DNA of 64,000 nt from Pelomonas sp965229315 (GCF_965229315.1 NZ_CBDDJA010000001.1:1-64000); one strand, 5' to 3'; shown: positions 28,301-36,629, counted from the stretch's first letter. The notes: generated from the letters alone by a model not told the origin. Program-made: numbers and translations.

Positions 28301-31300
28301 CGAACCCGTTGGCCGCCTCGTTGAGCACGATGTTCGCGCTGCCCGCCTGGAGCTGCGATGCGCCGCCGACCGACAGGCCACCGGACGCCTGTGTCAGTTG
28401 GCCGCCGCTGCTGGCATCGAGCGCGCCGCTGACGGAACCCCGGCCCAACTGCAGCGCGCCGGAGGACTTGACCGTCAGATCGCCGACGCCGAGGGTGCCC
28501 AAGCGCAACGCACCGCTGCCATTGATGACGGTGTTGCCGCCCTGCAAGTCCACCGCACCGGCGAACGTGTTGCCGGACTGGCCCAGCGTGATGCTGCCGC
28601 TCGCGCTCAAGCTCGATCCACCGCCGACCGACAGCGCGCCGGTCTGCGTGATAGTGCCGCCGCTGGTCGCGCTCAGGCTGCCGGCGCTGCCGGACCCCAG
28701 GTCCAGGGCGCCACCGGCACGCAACGTCAGTGCGCCGGTGGCCAGCGTGCCCATCCGCAGCGCACCGGCATTGGTCAGCGCACTGTCGCCGCCGCTCATG
28801 TTGACGACGCCGCCGAACTGGTTGGCCGCGTCGGCCAGCGTGATGCCCGAGGAGGCCTGCAGCGTGGCCGTGCCACCCACGCTGAGGCCGCCGGCAATCT
28901 GCGTGATCGTGCCGCCCAGTGCGCGCGCCGTCAGCGCGCCGCTGAGCGCGCCCTGGCCCAGCACGATGCTGTGGTTGCTGGTGGCGTCCAGGCTGTTGAA
29001 GCTCAGCGTGCCGAAGTTCAGGCTCAGGTCGTTGAACACGGCGACGGCGTTGCCGGTCAGGCTCAGCGCACCGAGGAACTGGTTGCCGGAATTCGTCAAC
29101 GTGATGTTGGCGCCGGTGGCGGTGAAGGTGGCGCCACCCGTCACGTGCAGCGCGCCGGCCTGCGTGATGGCCCCACCACCGCTGTTGGCGGTGAGGTCCC
29201 CGGCGATGCTGCCCTGGCCCAGGTTGAGCGCGCCCGACGAAGCGACGATGAGGCTCCCGGTGGCGAGCTGGCCCAGCGTCAGCGCGCCGCTGCTGATGAG
29301 CCGTGTCACACCGCCCCCCAGCCTGACCGTGTTGCGCCATTGGTTGCCCGAGCTGGCCAGCGTGATGTCCCCGGCACCTGCCTGCAGATTGCTGGCACCG
29401 GTCACGTCCAGCGCACCGGCCTGCGTGATGGCGCCGCCATGGCTGCTGGCCGTCAGCCCGCCGCTGCCGATCGTGCCCTGGCCGAGGTTCAGCGCGCCGG
29501 TCACGTCCACGGCGAGCGAGTTCACGGCCAGCGTGCCCAGCGTCAGGCCGGCGTTGCTGTTGACCTGCGCGACGCCGCCGCCCAGGCTCAGCACGCCGCC
29601 CCACTGGTTGTTGCCTTGCGTCAGCGTGATGTTGCCGCTGCCCGACTGGATGCTGGCGTTGCCGGTCACGTTCAGCACGCCGGCCTGGGTGACGGCACCG
29701 TTGCCGCTGGCGGCGGTGAGGCCCCCGGCGATGCTGCCCTGGCCGAGGTTGAGCGCACCGGCCGACTGCACGGTGAGGTCGCCCGTGTCCAGCGTGGCCA
29801 GCGTCAGCGCGCCCTGGGTGCGGACCTGCGTGGTGCCGCCGCTCAAGGTGACGTTGCCGTTGAGCTGGTTGCCCGCGTTGTTCAACGTGATGGCCGCCGG
29901 GCCCGCGTCCACGCTCAGCCCGCCATTCACCGTGATGCCGGAAGCGCCCTGGGCCACTGCACCGCCCGCCGCCAAGGTCAGCGAACCGACGTCGACGCTG
30001 CCCAGCGTGACGGCGCCCAGGCTCTTGAGCTGCGTCGCTGCGCCCGCGAGGCTGACGGCCCCGCCCCACTGGTTGGCAGACGCCGCCAGCGTGATGGCAC
30101 CGGTGCCGGCGTTGATGTTGGCGGTGCCGGCCACGTCGAGGCCGGCGCCAGTCTGCGTGATGGCGCCGGTGGATCTGGCGACCAGGTTGCCACCGACGGT
30201 ACCGGCTCCCAGCTGCAGCGTGCCGTTGCCGGCTTCAGCGCGCAGCGCGCCGGTGGCGAGGTCCGCCAGCTTGAGGGCATTGCGGCTGTAGACCTGCGTC
30301 GCGCCACCGGTCAACGAGACGGCATCCTGGAAATCGTTGTGCGTGCCGTTCAGCGTGATGCTCTGGCTGCCGGCATCGAAGCTGCTCGTCCCGGCGACGA
30401 CGAGGTCGCCGGCGGTCTGGTTGATCGTGCCGTTGGTGCCTTGCACGATGAGGTCGCCACTGGCTGTGACGTTGTGCGCCAGCGTGACCGACACGCCGCG
30501 CAGCGTCACGTTGCCGCCCTTGAGCGTGCCGAAGGTGCTGAAGACGCCGCCGCGGCTGGCCAGGGTCAGCGCGCCGCTGCCCGTGTCGATGTCTTGTGTG
30601 CCGGCCGGCAGGAACAGCGTGCCGCCGGCGTCCAGCACCAGCGCCTGGTTGGGCAACTGCGTCAGCGACACGAGACGGAGGTCGTTCGCGCTGCGCAAGG
30701 ACACCCCGCCCCCGGTGGCCGTGATGGCACCCTGCAGGTCGTTGTGCGCGTCGTCGAGCGTGATGGCCGCATTGCCGGCGTTCAGCGTGATGGCGCCGGT
30801 CAGCGTCAACGCGCCCGTCTGCTTGATGAGGTGGCCGTTGGCCTGGGCGTTCAGCGTGCCGGCCACTGTGCCCTCGCCGAGATCGAGGTCGCCGTGCGAC
30901 GTGGCGGTCAGGTTGCCCGTGTGCAGCGTGCCCAGCGTCAGCGCGCCGCTGCTCTGGACCTGCGTGGCGCCGCCGCGCAGGCTGACGGCACCCTGGAAAT
31001 CGTTGGCCGAGCGGTTCAGCTGGATGGCCGACGTGCCGGCATCGACCGATGCGGCGCCCACCGCGCTGATGCGGCCGCCCGTCTGCGCGATGCCGCCGCT
31101 GCCAGTGGTGAGCGCGAGCGTGCCGCTGGCGGTGACGTTGTCGCTCAGCGAGAGGCCGCTCTGGGCCGTCAGCGCGATGTCGTGGCCAGTGAGCTTGCCG
31201 GCGGCCGTGAAGCTGCCGCCCAGGCTGGTGAGGCTGAGGTCGCCGGTGCCGGTGTTGATGTCCAGCGTCGAGCCCAGGTTGAGGTTGCCCTGGGCCGACA

Positions 31301-34300
31301 GCGTCAGCGACTGGTTGGCCGCGAGCGTCAGGCTCTGGACGCCGAGGTTGCCGGCGGAGAACAGGTCCAGCGACCGGGCGTTGATGCTGACGCCGTTCCA
31401 GTGGTTGTGGGTGTCCGTGAGGCTGATGTCGCCGGTGGTGCCCGCGTTCAGCGTCGCCAGGCCGTTGACCGTGAGGCCGCCCGCCACCTGCGTGATGTTG
31501 CCGCTGGTGCTGACCCCGAGCGTGCCGCCCACCGAGCCCGTGCCCAGCGTGACCATGCCGCTGCCCGTGGTGATGCCGAGGTTGGCGCTGCCGCCGGTGG
31601 TGCTGAAGCTGCCCAGCGTGACGCTGCCGCTGGTGGCCGTCAGCGTGGCCGCGCCGTTCACGGTGACGGCGCTGCTGGCGGCCTGGGCGATGTTGCCGCT
31701 GGTGGCTGTGGCGGTGAGCGAGTTCACGCTGCTGTTGCCCAGCGTCAGCGCAGCGCTGCGCAGCGTCGTGGCGCCACCGCTGGCACTGACTGCGCCCTGC
31801 AGGTTGTTGCCGGTTTCGTTCAGCGTGATCGCACCGCTGCCGGCCGTGAGGCTGGTCGTGCCGCTGACGACCAGGGCGGTGCCGGCGGCCTGCGTGAGGT
31901 TGCCACTGCTGGCGGCTGCGGTCAGCGAGCTGACGCTGCTGTCGCCCAGCCGCAGGCCGGCGCTGGTCAGCGTCGTGGCGCCACCGCTGGCGCTGACGGT
32001 GCCTTGCAGGTCGTTGGCGGCGGCATCCAGCATGATCGCGCCGTTGCTGGCCGTGAGGCGGATGCTGCCGGTGACGGCCAGGCGGGTGCTGGCGGCCTGT
32101 GCGATGTCGCCGTTCTCGGACGTCGCCATGAGCGAGGCGACCATGCCGTTGCCCAGCACCAGCGTGCCGCCGTTGCGCAGTGTCGTGGCGCCGCCGCTGA
32201 CGCTGACCGCGCCCTGCAGGCCGTTGCCGGTTTCGTTCAGCGTGATGGTGCCGGCACTGGCCGTGAGGCTGGTCGCACCGCTGACGGCGACGCTGGTGCC
32301 GGCCGCCTGCGCGAGGTTGCCGCTGCCCGCCGTGGCGGTCAGCGCGCTGACGTTGAGGGCGCCCAGCGTGAGCGCGGCGCTGCGCAGCGTCGTGGCGCCG
32401 CCGCTGGCGTTCACGGTGCCCTGCAGGGTGTTGCCGGCGCCGTTCAGCGTGATCGTGCCGCTGCTGGCCGTCAGGTCGGTGGTGCCGCTGACGCCGATGC
32501 TGGTGCTGCCGGCCTGGGTGATGCTGCCGCTGAGCGAGCGTGCCGTGAGCGCGCTGACGCTGCTGTTGCCCAGCGTCAGCGTGCCGGCATTGAGCAGGCT
32601 CGCGGCACCGCCGCTGACGCCGACGGCGCCCTGCAGGTTGTTGGTGGCGGCGTCCAGCGTGATCGCGCCACTGCTCGCCGTGAGGCTGGTGGCGCCGCTG
32701 ACGCCCAGGCGGGTGCCCGACGCCTGCACGATGTCGCCGGCGGACGCCGTCGCCGTGAGCGAGCTGACCGTGGCGTTGCCCAGCGTGAGGCTGCCGGCGT
32801 TGACCAGCGTCGTGGCACCGCCGCTGGTGGTGACCGCACCTTGCAGGTTGTTGGTGGTCAGGTCCAGCGTGATCGCGCCGCTCGCCGTGAGGTCGGTGGT
32901 GCCGCTGACGCTGAGCTGCGTGCCGGACGCCTGCGTGACGTTGCCGCTGCCCGCCGCGGCTGCCAGCGAACTGACGTTGACGTCGCCCAGCCGCAGGCTG
33001 GCGCTGGTCAGCGTCGTCGCGCCACCGCTGGCGTTGACCGTGCCTTGCAGGGTGTTGGTGGCGGCGTCCAGCGTGATCGTGCCGCTGGCCGTGAAGCTCG
33101 CCGCACCGCTGACGCTGAGGCGGGTGCTCGCCGCCTGGGTGATGTCGCCGCTGGTCGCCGTGGCGCTCAGCGAACCGGCGGTGACGTTGCCCAGCGTGAG
33201 TGCGCCGGCGTTGGTCAGCGTCGTGGCCCCACCGCTGGCGCTGACGATGCCCTGCAGGCCGTTGGTGGCCGCATCCAGCGTGATCGCGCCGCTCGCCGTC
33301 AGGTCGGTGGTGCCGGCCACGCTGAGGTGCGTGCCGGTGGCCTGCGTGATGCTGCCGCTGGCCGCCGTGGCCGTGAGCGAGCTGACGGTGCTGCCGCCCA
33401 GTTGGAGGCTGGCGCTGGTCAGCGTCGTCGCGCCGCCGCTGGCAGTGACCGTGCCCTGGAGGTTGTTGGCCGTGCCGTCCAGCGTGATGGTGCCACTGCT
33501 CGCCGTGAGATCGGTGGCGCCGCTGACGGCGATGCTCGTGCCGGCAGCCTGGGCCAAGTTGCCGCTGCTGGCCGTCGCGCTCAACGAGCTGACGCTGCTG
33601 TTGCCCAGCGTCAGCGTGCCGGCGTTGAGCAGGCTCGCCGCACCGCCGCTGACGCCGACGGCCCCCTGCAGGTGGTTGGTGGTGGCGTCCAGCGTGATCG
33701 TGCCGCTGCTCGCCGCGAGGGTGGTGGCGCCGCTGATGCTCAAGCCGGTGCCGCCCACCTGCGTGATGTTGCCGCTGCCCGCCGTGGCGGTGAGCGAATT
33801 GGCGGTGACGTTGCCCAGCACGAGGGCGCCGGCATTGGTCAGCGTCGTGGCGCCGCCGCTGGCAGTGACCGTGCCTTGCAGGCTGTTGGTGGTGGCGTCC
33901 AGCGTGATCGCGCCACCCGCCGTCAGGCCCGTCGCACCGCTGATGCCGAGGCTGGTGCCGGCCGACTGCGTGATGCTGCCGACGTCGGCCGTGGCGTTGA
34001 GCGAACTGGCGGTGACGTTGCCCAGGAGCAGCGCACCGGCGTTGCGCACGGTCACCGCGCCACCGTTGACGCCGACCGCGCCTTGCAGGCTGTTGGTGGC
34101 GGCGTCCAGCGTGATCGCGCCGCTGGCCGTGAAGCTGCTGGCGCCGCTGACGCTCAAGCTGGTGCCGCCGGCCTGCGTGATGCTGCCGCTGACGGCGGTG
34201 GCCGTGAGCGAACTGACCGTGGTGCTGCCCAGCACGAGGACTCCAGCGTTGGTCAGCGTCGTCGCACCGCCGCTGGCGCTGACGGCGCCTTGCAGGTTGT

Positions 34301-36452
34301 TGGTGGTGGCATCCACCGTGATCGCCCCGCTCGCCATGAGGCTGGTGGCGCCACTGACGCTCAAGCTGGTGCCGCCGGCCTGCGTGATGCTGCCGCTGAC
34401 GGCGGTGGCCGTGAGCGAACTGACCGTGGTGCTGCCCAGCACGAGGGCTCCAGCGTTGGTCAGCGTCGTCGCACCGCCGCTGGCGCTGACGGCGCCTTGC
34501 AGGCTGTTGCCGGTGGCGTCCAGCGTGATCGTGCCGGCGCTGGTCGAGAGGCTGGTGGCGCCGCTGACGCTGAGGGCGGTGCCGCTGGCCTGCGCGATGC
34601 TGCCGGTGGTGGTGGTGACGCCCAGGTCGATGCTGCTGCCCAGACTGCCCAGCGTGACGCTGCCGGCAGCCGCATCGAGGGTGGCACCCGCAGTGCTGAG
34701 GCTACCGGCGGCCTGGGTGATGGCGCCACCGCCGGTGGTCACGCCCAACAGGCCGCCGATGGTGCCGGTGGGCAGCGTCACGGCGCCGCCGTTGCTGGCG
34801 ATGGTCAGCGCGCCGCTGTTCACGCTGCCCAGCGTGACGGCGCCATGTGCGGTGACGCCCAGCGTGCCGCCGTTGGTCTGGATGGACGTGGCGCTGACGC
34901 CAGCGCCGGCCAGCAGGCTGACATTGAGCGCCCCCCCGGTGGCGCTGATGGAGCCGCCGCCGGTGAAGCCGATGCTGCCCACGGCATCGAGCGTGAGCGA
35001 GCCGCCATGGGTGCCCTGGATGGCCGCATCCACGATGATGTCGCCGGTCTCGGCGGCGGTGCCCGCGCCGGACGTGGTCCTGACGGTCACGCCGGTGCCC
35101 GCGGCCAGCGCGTTGTTGAGGACCGTCACGCTCAGCACGGCGCCATCGGCGCTGGGCTCGAAGGGCGATGCGCCGGACGAGCCGCTGGACGAGGCATTCG
35201 AGATGGTCAGGTTGGCCGGATCGAGCAGCCAATGGCCGGCACGCCCGCGCACTGCACTGACGTCCACGCCGCCACTGGGCATGTTGAGCTGCTGCAGCCC
35301 CGACGTCTCGACCATGCCGCCATGGCCACCCAATCGCCCGCCTCGGGCCGAGATGCGGCCCAGCATGTCGGTGCGCAGGTCGGCCCAGATGGCGACGCTG
35401 CCGCCATCGCCCTGCTCGGTCGCGTCGGCGCGCAGTTGGGCGCCGGCGGCGATGTAGGTGCGCTCGGCGTTGTGGTCGGTGCCTTCGCCGTGGAAGCCGC
35501 CGCCGACCTGGATGCTGCCACCGCCCTGGGCGCCAGAGGCGTCCAGAACGGCGGGGTCCAGCACAGCCACGCGCTGGCCCAGCACGGTGATGCTGCCGCC
35601 TCGTTCACCGCCGGCATCCAGCGTGCCGTTGACGTAGGTGTCGCCGGCCGTGCCGCCGTCGATGACGATGCGTCCGCCTTGCTGGCGCAGGCCGCGCGCC
35701 TGCACGACGCCGTCCATGTTCAGCACCTGGCCGGCCGCGCCGGCGCGCGCCTGGGCGCGCAGCTCGGTGCTGCCGCCCTCGGTCTGGATGCGGCCGCTGA
35801 ACTTCAGCGCCACGTCGAGGTGGTCGTCGTTGCGCAGGTTGAACAGCACGAGGCCGTCGCCTTCGACGTCCACCTGCACGGCGCTGGCCGCCGCCAGGCC
35901 CACGCGGCCCGCCTGGATGCTGCCGCCCACGCTGAGCTGCGGGGCGACGAGCGCGACGGTGCCGCCTGGCGCGGCGATGCTGCCGTCTGCCTGCAGGCCG
36001 CCGGCGCCCGGACCAGCCTTGAAGCGGTATTCACCGGCCAGGAAGGCGGCATCGGACAGGTCCAGCGTGGAGGCGACGAGGCCGCCCACGTTCACCTGCG
36101 AGCCGCGGCCGAAGACGATGCCGCGCGGGTTGAGCAGGAAGACCTGGCCGTTGGACGCCATGCGACCCAGGATCAGCGACGGGTCGCCGCCAACGACGCG
36201 GTTGAGCAGCACCGAGTTGACACCGGGCTGCTCGATGCGCAGCGACTCGTGGGCGCCGATGGAGAAGCTCTGCCAGTTGATGACGGCCTTGTCGCTGGCC
36301 TGCTGGATCAGCCCCTGGCCGGCCTGTGGCGTGGACACCTTGACCTGCCCCTGCGCCACCTGGGCACCCTGCGGCAAACCTTGCGCAGCCGGATAGGCGA
36401 GCGCGAGGCACAAGGCCAGGCCCAGGGGCCGCAAACGGGAGCGCGCTCTCAT
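22308..36452 (-). CDS. Giant two-partner-secretion exoprotein TpsA (filamentous haemagglutinin family), 4714 residues
   Basis: A signal peptide (~1-25) is followed by the TPS secretion domain (~26-280) with INWQSFSIGAHESLRI, NSVLLNRVVGGDPS and VFLLNPRGIVFG, then a beta-helical shaft: about 14 tandem ~69-residue repeats, two copies of a 627-residue module, and autotransporter-associated strand repeats (FxGxVSGSGGLVKQGAGTLTL type) near residues 3670-4240. No beta-barrel, VENN or toxin domain is seen. The last 15 residues contain Cys4700 and Cys4710, the only cysteines I noticed after the signal peptide. TpsB lies upstream and the caspase-like gene overlaps the 3' end. It is probably a surface fibre or adhesin. 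Confidence 0.93.
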   Translation of the reverse strand: MRARSRLRPLGLALCLALAYPAAQGLPQGAQVAQGQVKVSTPQAGQGLIQQASDKAVINWQSFSIGAHESLRIEQPGVNSVLLNRVVGGDPSLILGRMASNGQVFLLNPRGIVFGRGSQVNVGGLVASTLDLSDAAFLAGEYRFKAGPGAGGLQADGSIAAPGGTVALVAPQLSVGGSIQAGRVGLAAASAVQVDVEGDGLVLFNLRNDDHLDVALKFSGRIQTEGGSTELRAQARAGAAGQVLNMDGVVQARGLRQQGGRIVIDGGTAGDTYVNGTLDAGGERGGSITVLGQRVAVLDPAVLDASGAQGGGSIQVGGGFHGEGTDHNAERTYIAAGAQLRADATEQGDGGSVAIWADLRTDMLGRISARGGRLGGHGGMVETSGLQQLNMPSGGVDVSAVRGRAGHWLLDPANLTISNASSSGSSGASPFEPSADGAVLSVTVLNNALAAGTGVTVRTTSGAGTAAETGDIIVDAAIQGTHGGSLTLDAVGSIGFTGGGSISATGGALNVSLLAGAGVSATSIQTNGGTLGVTAHGAVTLGSVNSGALTIASNGGAVTLPTGTIGGLLGVTTGGGAITQAAGSLSTAGATLDAAAGSVTLGSLGSSIDLGVTTTTGSIAQASGTALSVSGATSLSTSAGTITLDATGNSLQGAVSASGGATTLTNAGALVLGSTTVSSLTATAVSGSITQAGGTSLSVSGATSLMASGAITVDATTNNLQGAVSASGGATTLTNAGVLVLGSTTVSSLTATAVSGSITQAGGTSLSVSGASSFTASGAITLDAATNSLQGAVGVNGGAVTVRNAGALLLGNVTASSLNATADVGSITQSAGTSLGISGATGLTAGGAITLDATTNSLQGTVTASGGATTLTNAGALVLGNVTANSLTATAGSGNITQVGGTGLSISGATTLAASSGTITLDATTNHLQGAVGVSGGAASLLNAGTLTLGNSSVSSLSATASSGNLAQAAGTSIAVSGATDLTASSGTITLDGTANNLQGTVTASGGATTLTSASLQLGGSTVSSLTATAASGSITQATGTHLSVAGTTDLTASGAITLDAATNGLQGIVSASGGATTLTNAGALTLGNVTAGSLSATATSGDITQAASTRLSVSGAASFTASGTITLDAATNTLQGTVNASGGATTLTSASLRLGDVNVSSLAAAAGSGNVTQASGTQLSVSGTTDLTASGAITLDLTTNNLQGAVTTSGGATTLVNAGSLTLGNATVSSLTATASAGDIVQASGTRLGVSGATSLTASSGAITLDAATNNLQGAVGVSGGAASLLNAGTLTLGNSSVSALTARSLSGSITQAGSTSIGVSGTTDLTASSGTITLNGAGNTLQGTVNASGGATTLRSAALTLGALNVSALTATAGSGNLAQAAGTSVAVSGATSLTASAGTITLNETGNGLQGAVSVSGGATTLRNGGTLVLGNGMVASLMATSENGDIAQAASTRLAVTGSIRLTASNGAIMLDAAANDLQGTVSASGGATTLTSAGLRLGDSSVSSLTAAASSGNLTQAAGTALVVSGTTSLTAGSGAITLNETGNNLQGAVSASGGATTLRSAALTLGNSSVNSLTATATSGNIAQAASSAVTVNGAATLTATSGSVTLGSFSTTGGSANLGITTGSGMVTLGTGSVGGTLGVSTSGNITQVAGGLTVNGLATLNAGTTGDISLTDTHNHWNGVSINARSLDLFSAGNLGVQSLTLAANQSLTLSAQGNLNLGSTLDINTGTGDLSLTSLGGSFTAAGKLTGHDIALTAQSGLSLSDNVTASGTLALTTGSGGIAQTGGRISAVGAASVDAGTSAIQLNRSANDFQGAVSLRGGATQVQSSGALTLGTLHTGNLTATSHGDLDLGEGTVAGTLNAQANGHLIKQTGALTLTGAITLNAGNAAITLDDAHNDLQGAITATGGGVSLRSANDLRLVSLTQLPNQALVLDAGGTLFLPAGTQDIDTGSGALTLASRGGVFSTFGTLKGGNVTLRGVSVTLAHNVTASGDLIVQGTNGTINQTAGDLVVAGTSSFDAGSQSITLNGTHNDFQDAVSLTGGATQVYSRNALKLADLATGALRAEAGNGTLQLGAGTVGGNLVARSTGAITQTGAGLDVAGTANINAGTGAITLAASANQWGGAVSLAGAATQLKSLGAVTLGSVDVGSLTLAAGGAVAQGASGITVNGGLSVDAGPAAITLNNAGNQLNGNVTLSGGTTQVRTQGALTLATLDTGDLTVQSAGALNLGQGSIAGGLTAASGNGAVTQAGVLNVTGNASIQSGSGNITLTQGNNQWGGVLSLGGGVAQVNSNAGLTLGTLAVNSLAVDVTGALNLGQGTIGSGGLTASSHGGAITQAGALDVTGASNLQAGAGDITLASSGNQWRNTVRLGGGVTRLISSGALTLGQLATGSLIVASSGALNLGQGSIAGDLTANSGGGAITQAGALHVTGGATFTATGANITLTNSGNQFLGALSLTGNAVAVFNDLSLNFGTLSFNSLDATSNHSIVLGQGALSGALTARALGGTITQIAGGLSVGGTATLQASSGITLADAANQFGGVVNMSGGDSALTNAGALRMGTLATGALTLRAGGALDLGSGSAGSLSATSGGTITQTGALSVGGGSSLSASGSITLGQSGNTFAGAVDLQGGNTVINGSGALRLGTLGVGDLTVKSSGALQLGRGSVSGALDASSGGQLTQASGGLSVGGASQLQAGSANIVLNEAANGFVGAVTLQGGDVSLVNQRALRMGSYTAHDLQLAAGGDIDLGGGTVNGELTATTRGTAISQSATLIVKGAANFIADGSQINLVLDDPGNQLLGAINMRGINGGSFIGVNLSSALDLTFSGDVQTLVLNSGGTLTLGGGQSTTLTAGAKNGIVGTGPLVVSGLTTLIANGPAMPVDLATAGAGNDFNAVLLKAQNGGSFGRVQLRDGDASRHDGLKVTGDASNLQVTSAGALDFGGGSYASLLADASATGANITQSGALDVAGLVNLQAGSGAITLADAGNHWRSAVQLTGGTTRITGQGALTLGMLNTGSLAAISTGALNLGQGRVGGDLAATSNGNAITQAGALLVTGSATLNAGGANITLMNAGNQFIGALSVVGNEVSVFNQASLSFGSINANSLEATSNGSIVLGSGSVGGALTAHALGGSITQAGDGIGVAGTAMLQAQSAITLTASGNNLQGLVNLSGSDTALNNAGDLRLGALTVGGLSLNVGGTLNLGAGNVGAGLSAKSVGAITQSGALAITGATSLDAGNAPITLDRAGNTFGGTVDLHGGQTVINNAGALTLGSLQVGGLTVASTGRLQLGSGVVGGDLTAHSGGAITQALGGLSVYGATALNAGGASIQLNETANGFAGSVSLQGGDVSLFNSGALQLGSFTTRDLRLNADGDINLGMGTASGDLTATTRGTGIGQTGALTVTGAATFIADGSQVTLALNNPGNQWLGSFNVLGINGGGFANASVSSSGSLTFSGDVQTLVLNSGGTLTLGGGQSTTLTAGAKNGIVGTGPLVVSGLTTLIANGPAMPVDLATTGAGNDFNAVLLKAQNGGSFGRVQLRDGDAVRRDGLQVTGDAGGLEVTSAGALDLGGGSYGNLLADTSATGAAITQSGALAVGALTTLKAGAGVLTLARADNSLPSITVGSADIATLVSAGNYTINASQVATRLDLGGAGAINLAGPLSGTGELVMNGTGSLTIGSSQGYSGGTRIESGRVVLQGPAASAGSGDVQLGANGELDLRDGAALSAALVGQGGNVLNTSGTGTLAGAVTLQALTTFLPAAGAVGLTISGAIGGTEGVRLGSAGSLTLTGSNSYSGVTDIVAGTLRANGAGSLSAASAVRLHAGAVLALGHDQTAGSLSGDGRLALDRYTLGVGADGADTAFSGSVDGTGGLTKLGAGAFTLAGSGAHTGATQVVAGNLILASGAALNATTAVAVASGATLTVQQSASLGSLAGSGTVNLLAPQLSVGSNGGSTRFDGAIVGSGGLAKLGSGTFTLAGLHTLAGNVQVDAGTLQLLGAGVLPATVGIGVAGGAALELLSDQGLGALSGSGRVLLNPYTLTLGASGLDSRFDGVISGSGNLIKAGTGSVTLGGRNLYTGRTQVSGGTLALATAQALAGATALSIDAGARVRADADQAVASLNGAGSLALNGGNLAAGADGRDSRFDGAVSGSGGLVKQGAGTLTLTAAASNSGATAIEAGTVRLTGSGSLGSGEIRNQGVLSLERSDAFTLDQAISGRGSLVITQGQVTLSNGGNSYSGATQVLGGSLITTAAERLPDASALQVAAGAQLQLGGSETLASLQAAGSVRLAGNLTTRAEQVYTGSLTLANPAGITLSGTLIDASRSTNQFSGTPLGLSGGQALVTVKENLQLGDVTLSSGGSISADRLALNGKMQLGGGSLNLTATAAPDDAKAKPQGTAQVPVAGVALAVAEATVQQSSAGAITLAQGARLSVQASGGGSVVMAQDANSFKGQLSVLSGAGYGTAWVPNVKGSQGVQSLVHVSGQQVMVGGSGIEADMVYIRADQLATVGDAKLVARLPFDEFLLGKSLSAPGMTLELAAGAFGIAGAFGAIAGQPINVEVGSTETGARTAGPNAGYLTVLPKAGAQGSSVIVLAGPKVGSQVQGGAPYRFFHDGASQAAEIPVVYNGVLPLTPAASGALSSINGDAEDARRARFQDTVRTENVTVRLRSGVIAEVGPGRPSTQGSEGARPPVSCTPATQPVLSCQPAP
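23700..25450 (-). repeat. Autotransporter-associated beta-strand (PATR) repeats inside tpsA
   Basis: At least four units follow the pattern FDGxxxGSGGLxKxGxGTxTLxG, then a GATxVxAGTLxL turn (for example around 24740-24855, 24480-24575, 24180-24290 and 23880-24000). This pattern is the Pfam-type passenger-associated transport repeat, normally seen in classical autotransporters, here in a TpsA without a barrel. Confidence 0.75.
25620..29390 (-). repeat. Tandem duplication of a 627-residue module in tpsA
   Basis: Sequence at ~25,620-27,500 recurs at an offset of exactly 1881 bases (627 codons). Landmarks such as the QWR/HWR units (27,456 and 29,337) and the GGSFGRVQLRDGDA units match. A patch of about 270 bp (25,804-26,081 versus 27,685-27,962) differs at only a handful of bases, while the flanks are much more diverged. 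Confidence 0.85.
31750..34580 (-). repeat. About 14 tandem ~207-bp (69-residue) repeats in tpsA
   Basis: A unit with LSVSGATSLTASGAITLDAT, then NLQGAVSASGGATTL and LVLGxxxVSSLTATA, recurs about 14 times; the codons for LQG fall near 31,790, 31,994, 32,209, 32,415, 32,628, 32,838, 33,040, 33,247, 33,450, 33,661, 33,868, 34,078, 34,288 and 34,491. Two neighbours at the 5' end of the array are nearly identical over about 140 bp, suggesting recent expansion. Looser copies continue to about 30,700. Confidence 0.9.
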
Positions 36453-36474
36453 GCCAATGCCTCTGCGCGGACAG

Positions 36475-36629
36475 CCGGGTTTTCGGGCCGAGCGCTGGGC
36501 CGCTCCTGAGCCGGCCCGCCTGGCGACGCTTGGGGCTCAATGCCACAAGCGTCTGCGTCCCCACGGGGGACCGGCTGGGCGCGCCCGCGTTCAGCGAGGC
36601 GAGACCGGACGAGGGGCTTCAGCTTCATT
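36475..36629 (+). repeat. Dispersed intergenic repeat, copy C, in the tpsB-tpsA spacer
   Basis: This spacer carries GGGCCGAGCGCTGGGCCGCT, GAGCCGGCCCGCCTGGCGA and CCCACGGGGGACCGG, matching the element after tssM, and ends in GACCGGACGAGGGGCTTCAG, matching the fragment at 9640-9703. It separates two co-oriented genes of one operon and has no gene of its own. Confidence 0.7.

Noticed and set aside
31750..34580. Regular tandem repeats considered as a CRISPR array
   Set aside because: The ~207-bp units are coding throughout, keep the reading frame, and have no short repeat/unique spacer alternation; no cas gene is present.
22308..36452. TpsA considered as a CdiA-type contact-dependent inhibition toxin
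   Set aside because: No VENN-like motif, no variable toxin domain and no small immunity gene follow; the 3' end is the Cys-pair tail overlapped by a caspase-like gene.
27447..36509. Very long plus-strand open frame opposite tpsA (about 3020 codons), and another at 30337-35457
   Set aside because: These mirror the low-complexity, high-GC repeats of tpsA and have no recognisable domains, and the minus-strand reading has a signal peptide, TPS domain and C-terminal anchor.
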